From contig MHDY01000165.1 in the NCBI GenBank assembly GCA_001803705.1, positions 1 through 13,246 of the forward strand: a DNA stretch of 13,246 nt, read 5' to 3'. The translations under genes and the position numbers were made by a program. Under the pieces are notes generated by a model. The model was not told where the DNA came from and did no database searches. It worked only from the letters and a program-made list of their open reading frames with translations. Shown here piece by piece: positions 11,800-13,246 of the stretch (positions are counted from its first letter, which is position 1; the number at the start of each line of letters is the position of its first letter). This DNA is from Nitrospirae bacterium GWC2_56_14. GTDB lineage: Bacteria; Nitrospirota; UBA9217.

Positions 11800-13246
11800 A
11801 TGCTCGAAGACTTTCTGCCGCTGGTGACCAAACCGGCACGGTACATCAACAACGAGATCCACAGCGTGCACAAGGACTTTGCGGCCGTGCGGACCAAGGT
11901 CTGCCTGTTCTTCCCCGATACCTACGAGGTCGGCATGTCGCACCTGGGCATCAGGATCCTGTACCAGGTATTGAACAGCAGGGATGACACAGCCTGCGAG
12001 CGTGTTTTCTCGCCCTGGACGGATTACGAGGAGAAGCTCCGCGCATCGGGAAGACCGCTCACCAGCCTTGAGTCGAACCTCCCGCTGTCGGCATTCGACA
12101 TCATCGGCGTCACGCTGCAGTACGAACTGTCTTACTCCAACATCCTCGTGGGGCTGGAACTGGGGCGGGTTCCTGTCAGGTCCGCTGACCGCACTGATGA
12201 CCATCCCATCGTCATCGCCGGCGGACCCTGCGCCGTGAACCCCATGCCGCTGTCCTCATTCATCGATGCCTTCTTTATCGGCGAAGCTGAAGAGGCCATG
12301 CACGAGATCGTCGAACTGCGCCAAAAGCATCCCAGCAGGAAGGCGTTCCTTGCGGCGCTGTCGGGCTGCGAAGGGTTCTACGTGCCGGCCCTCGGTGCGC
12401 AGACCGTAAAACGGCGCGTGATCCGGGACCTCGAGTCCACGGTCTGGCCCAGCCAACCGCTCATTCCGCTGCTCAAGCCGGTGCACGACCGGGTCACGGT
12501 CGAGGTCGCCCGGGGATGCATCCGCGGCTGCCGCTTCTGCCAGGCAGGCATCATCTACCGGCCCTACCGCGAGCGGAGCCCCGAGCGCGTCAAGGACCTT
12601 CTGCAGCAATCCATCGAATGTACGGGCTTTGACGAACTGTCGCTGGCGTCGCTCTCGACCGGCGACTACTCCGCGATCCAACCGCTCATGGAGGACCTCG
12701 TTCAGCGCTACCGGGCAAGCAGGGTCTCGATCTCGCTCCCGTCGCTCCGCATCGGCACGCTCACGCCGGAAATGATCCGCGCTGTTGCCGGCGTGCGCAA
12801 AAGCGGCTTCACCCTGGCGCCTGAAGCAGGATCCGAACGTCTCCGATGCGTGATCAACAAGCCGCTGGCGGAACAGGACCTCCTGGACGCAGCAGCCGTC
12901 ATCTTCTCGAGCGGCTGGAGCGTGCTGAAGCTGTACTTCATGATCGGCATGCCCACCGAGACCGACGAGGACCTGGACGGCATCATCCGGCTCGTCACCA
13001 ATATTTTTGCTGTTGGCAAGCGCGAGTCGCGGCGGCACATCCAGATCAATGTCAGCGTCTCGACCTTTGTGCCGAAGCCGCATACGCCCTTCCAGTGGTT
13101 CGGCCAGGCCACGCGCGAAGAGATCAAGGCAAAGCAGGCCTACCTCGAACGGGGGCTCAGAAAAAAAGGCATCGCGCTCAAGCCGCACCATGCGGAAACG
13201 AGCGTGCTCGAAGGCGCGTTCGCGCGCGGCGATGCCGCCATCGGCA
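11800..13246 (+). CDS. Radical SAM protein resembling TIGR03960 (partial, C-terminus beyond window)
   Basis: 482 complete codons from ATG 11800 with no stop before the window ends. AAGGAG (11790-11795) is 4 nt upstream and supports this start. The N-terminal part (about 30-190) resembles a B12-binding-like Rossmann segment: CLFFPDTYEVGMSHLGIRIL, DIIGVTLQYELSY, and GGPC at 141-144 followed by DAFFIGEAEE. The radical SAM core carries the [4Fe-4S] motif C240-x3-C244-x2-C247 (RGCIRGCRFCQAG), then LSLASLSTGDYS, TLAPEAGSER (338-347) and LYFMIGMPTETDEDL. This order matches my memory of TIGR03960, whose substrate is not established; homologues are often next to or fused with a DUF2344/TIGR03936 domain and near rng and rplU-rpmA. 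RimO/MiaB-type methylthiotransferases are less likely because the N-terminal motifs differ. It probably uses SAM cleavage in the cytoplasm. Confidence 0.88.
   Translation, partial: MLEDFLPLVTKPARYINNEIHSVHKDFAAVRTKVCLFFPDTYEVGMSHLGIRILYQVLNSRDDTACERVFSPWTDYEEKLRASGRPLTSLESNLPLSAFDIIGVTLQYELSYSNILVGLELGRVPVRSADRTDDHPIVIAGGPCAVNPMPLSSFIDAFFIGEAEEAMHEIVELRQKHPSRKAFLAALSGCEGFYVPALGAQTVKRRVIRDLESTVWPSQPLIPLLKPVHDRVTVEVARGCIRGCRFCQAGIIYRPYRERSPERVKDLLQQSIECTGFDELSLASLSTGDYSAIQPLMEDLVQRYRASRVSISLPSLRIGTLTPEMIRAVAGVRKSGFTLAPEAGSERLRCVINKPLAEQDLLDAAAVIFSSGWSVLKLYFMIGMPTETDEDLDGIIRLVTNIFAVGKRESRRHIQINVSVSTFVPKPHTPFQWFGQATREEIKAKQAYLERGLRKKGIALKPHHAETSVLEGAFARGDAAIG

Noticed and set aside
12256..13191. 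311-codon minus-strand open frame
   Set aside because: It is opposite the radical SAM gene with its intact CxxxCxxC motif; shadow of GC-rich codon use.

Overview
The window is GC-rich chromosomal DNA from a rod-shaped, probably Gram-negative bacterium. The complete mreB-mreC-mreD-mrdA-rodA elongation cluster, a PilZ/receiver protein, a PAS/sigma-54 activator and G-rich fold-back repeats between genes all suit an environmental lineage such as Nitrospirota or Desulfobacterota. The phylum is inferred from gene content and style only. Nothing points to a phage, plasmid, IS element or CRISPR array, and I saw no tRNA or rRNA. I found no clear undescribed multi-gene system. The interest lies in odd details of known families and in intergenic structure.

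Left half (1-5761). The first gene, cut by the window edge and on the minus strand, encodes an exported DUF922-type putative zinc protease with an HELGH motif. Next, also minus, is a receiver-PilZ protein whose phospho-acceptor Asp is replaced by Ser. It is divergent from a plus-strand gene for a two-ACT-domain protein with an unusual Lys/Ala-rich tail. The intergenic space between them holds a good promoter for the receiver-PilZ gene and a weaker one for the ACT gene, each with a small palindrome near the expected start of transcription. Converging on the ACT gene are two minus-strand genes: a PAS-PAS-AAA+-Fis sigma-54 activator and a THUMP-type RNA guanine-N2 methyltransferase of the RlmL/YpsC family. 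The methyltransferase may be read from a leaderless message.

Right half (5762-13246). All genes are on the plus strand. A small RDD membrane protein with its own promoter precedes mreB, mreC, mreD, mrdA (PBP2) and rodA. These five are packed with 13 bp or less between them, or overlapping, as a translationally coupled operon for lateral wall growth. MreB filaments position MreC and MreD, which activate the RodA glycosyltransferase and PBP2 transpeptidase pair. A 115-bp gap with a heptamer-built inverted repeat, G-quadruplex-capable on both strands, separates rodA from a radical SAM gene resembling TIGR03960, which runs off the right end.

Three intergenic regions (about 2565-2663, 4500-4561 and 11689-11787) each hold a different fold-back repeat built from G-rich or purine-rich units of 7-9 nt. 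This is the most unusual recurring pattern in the window.
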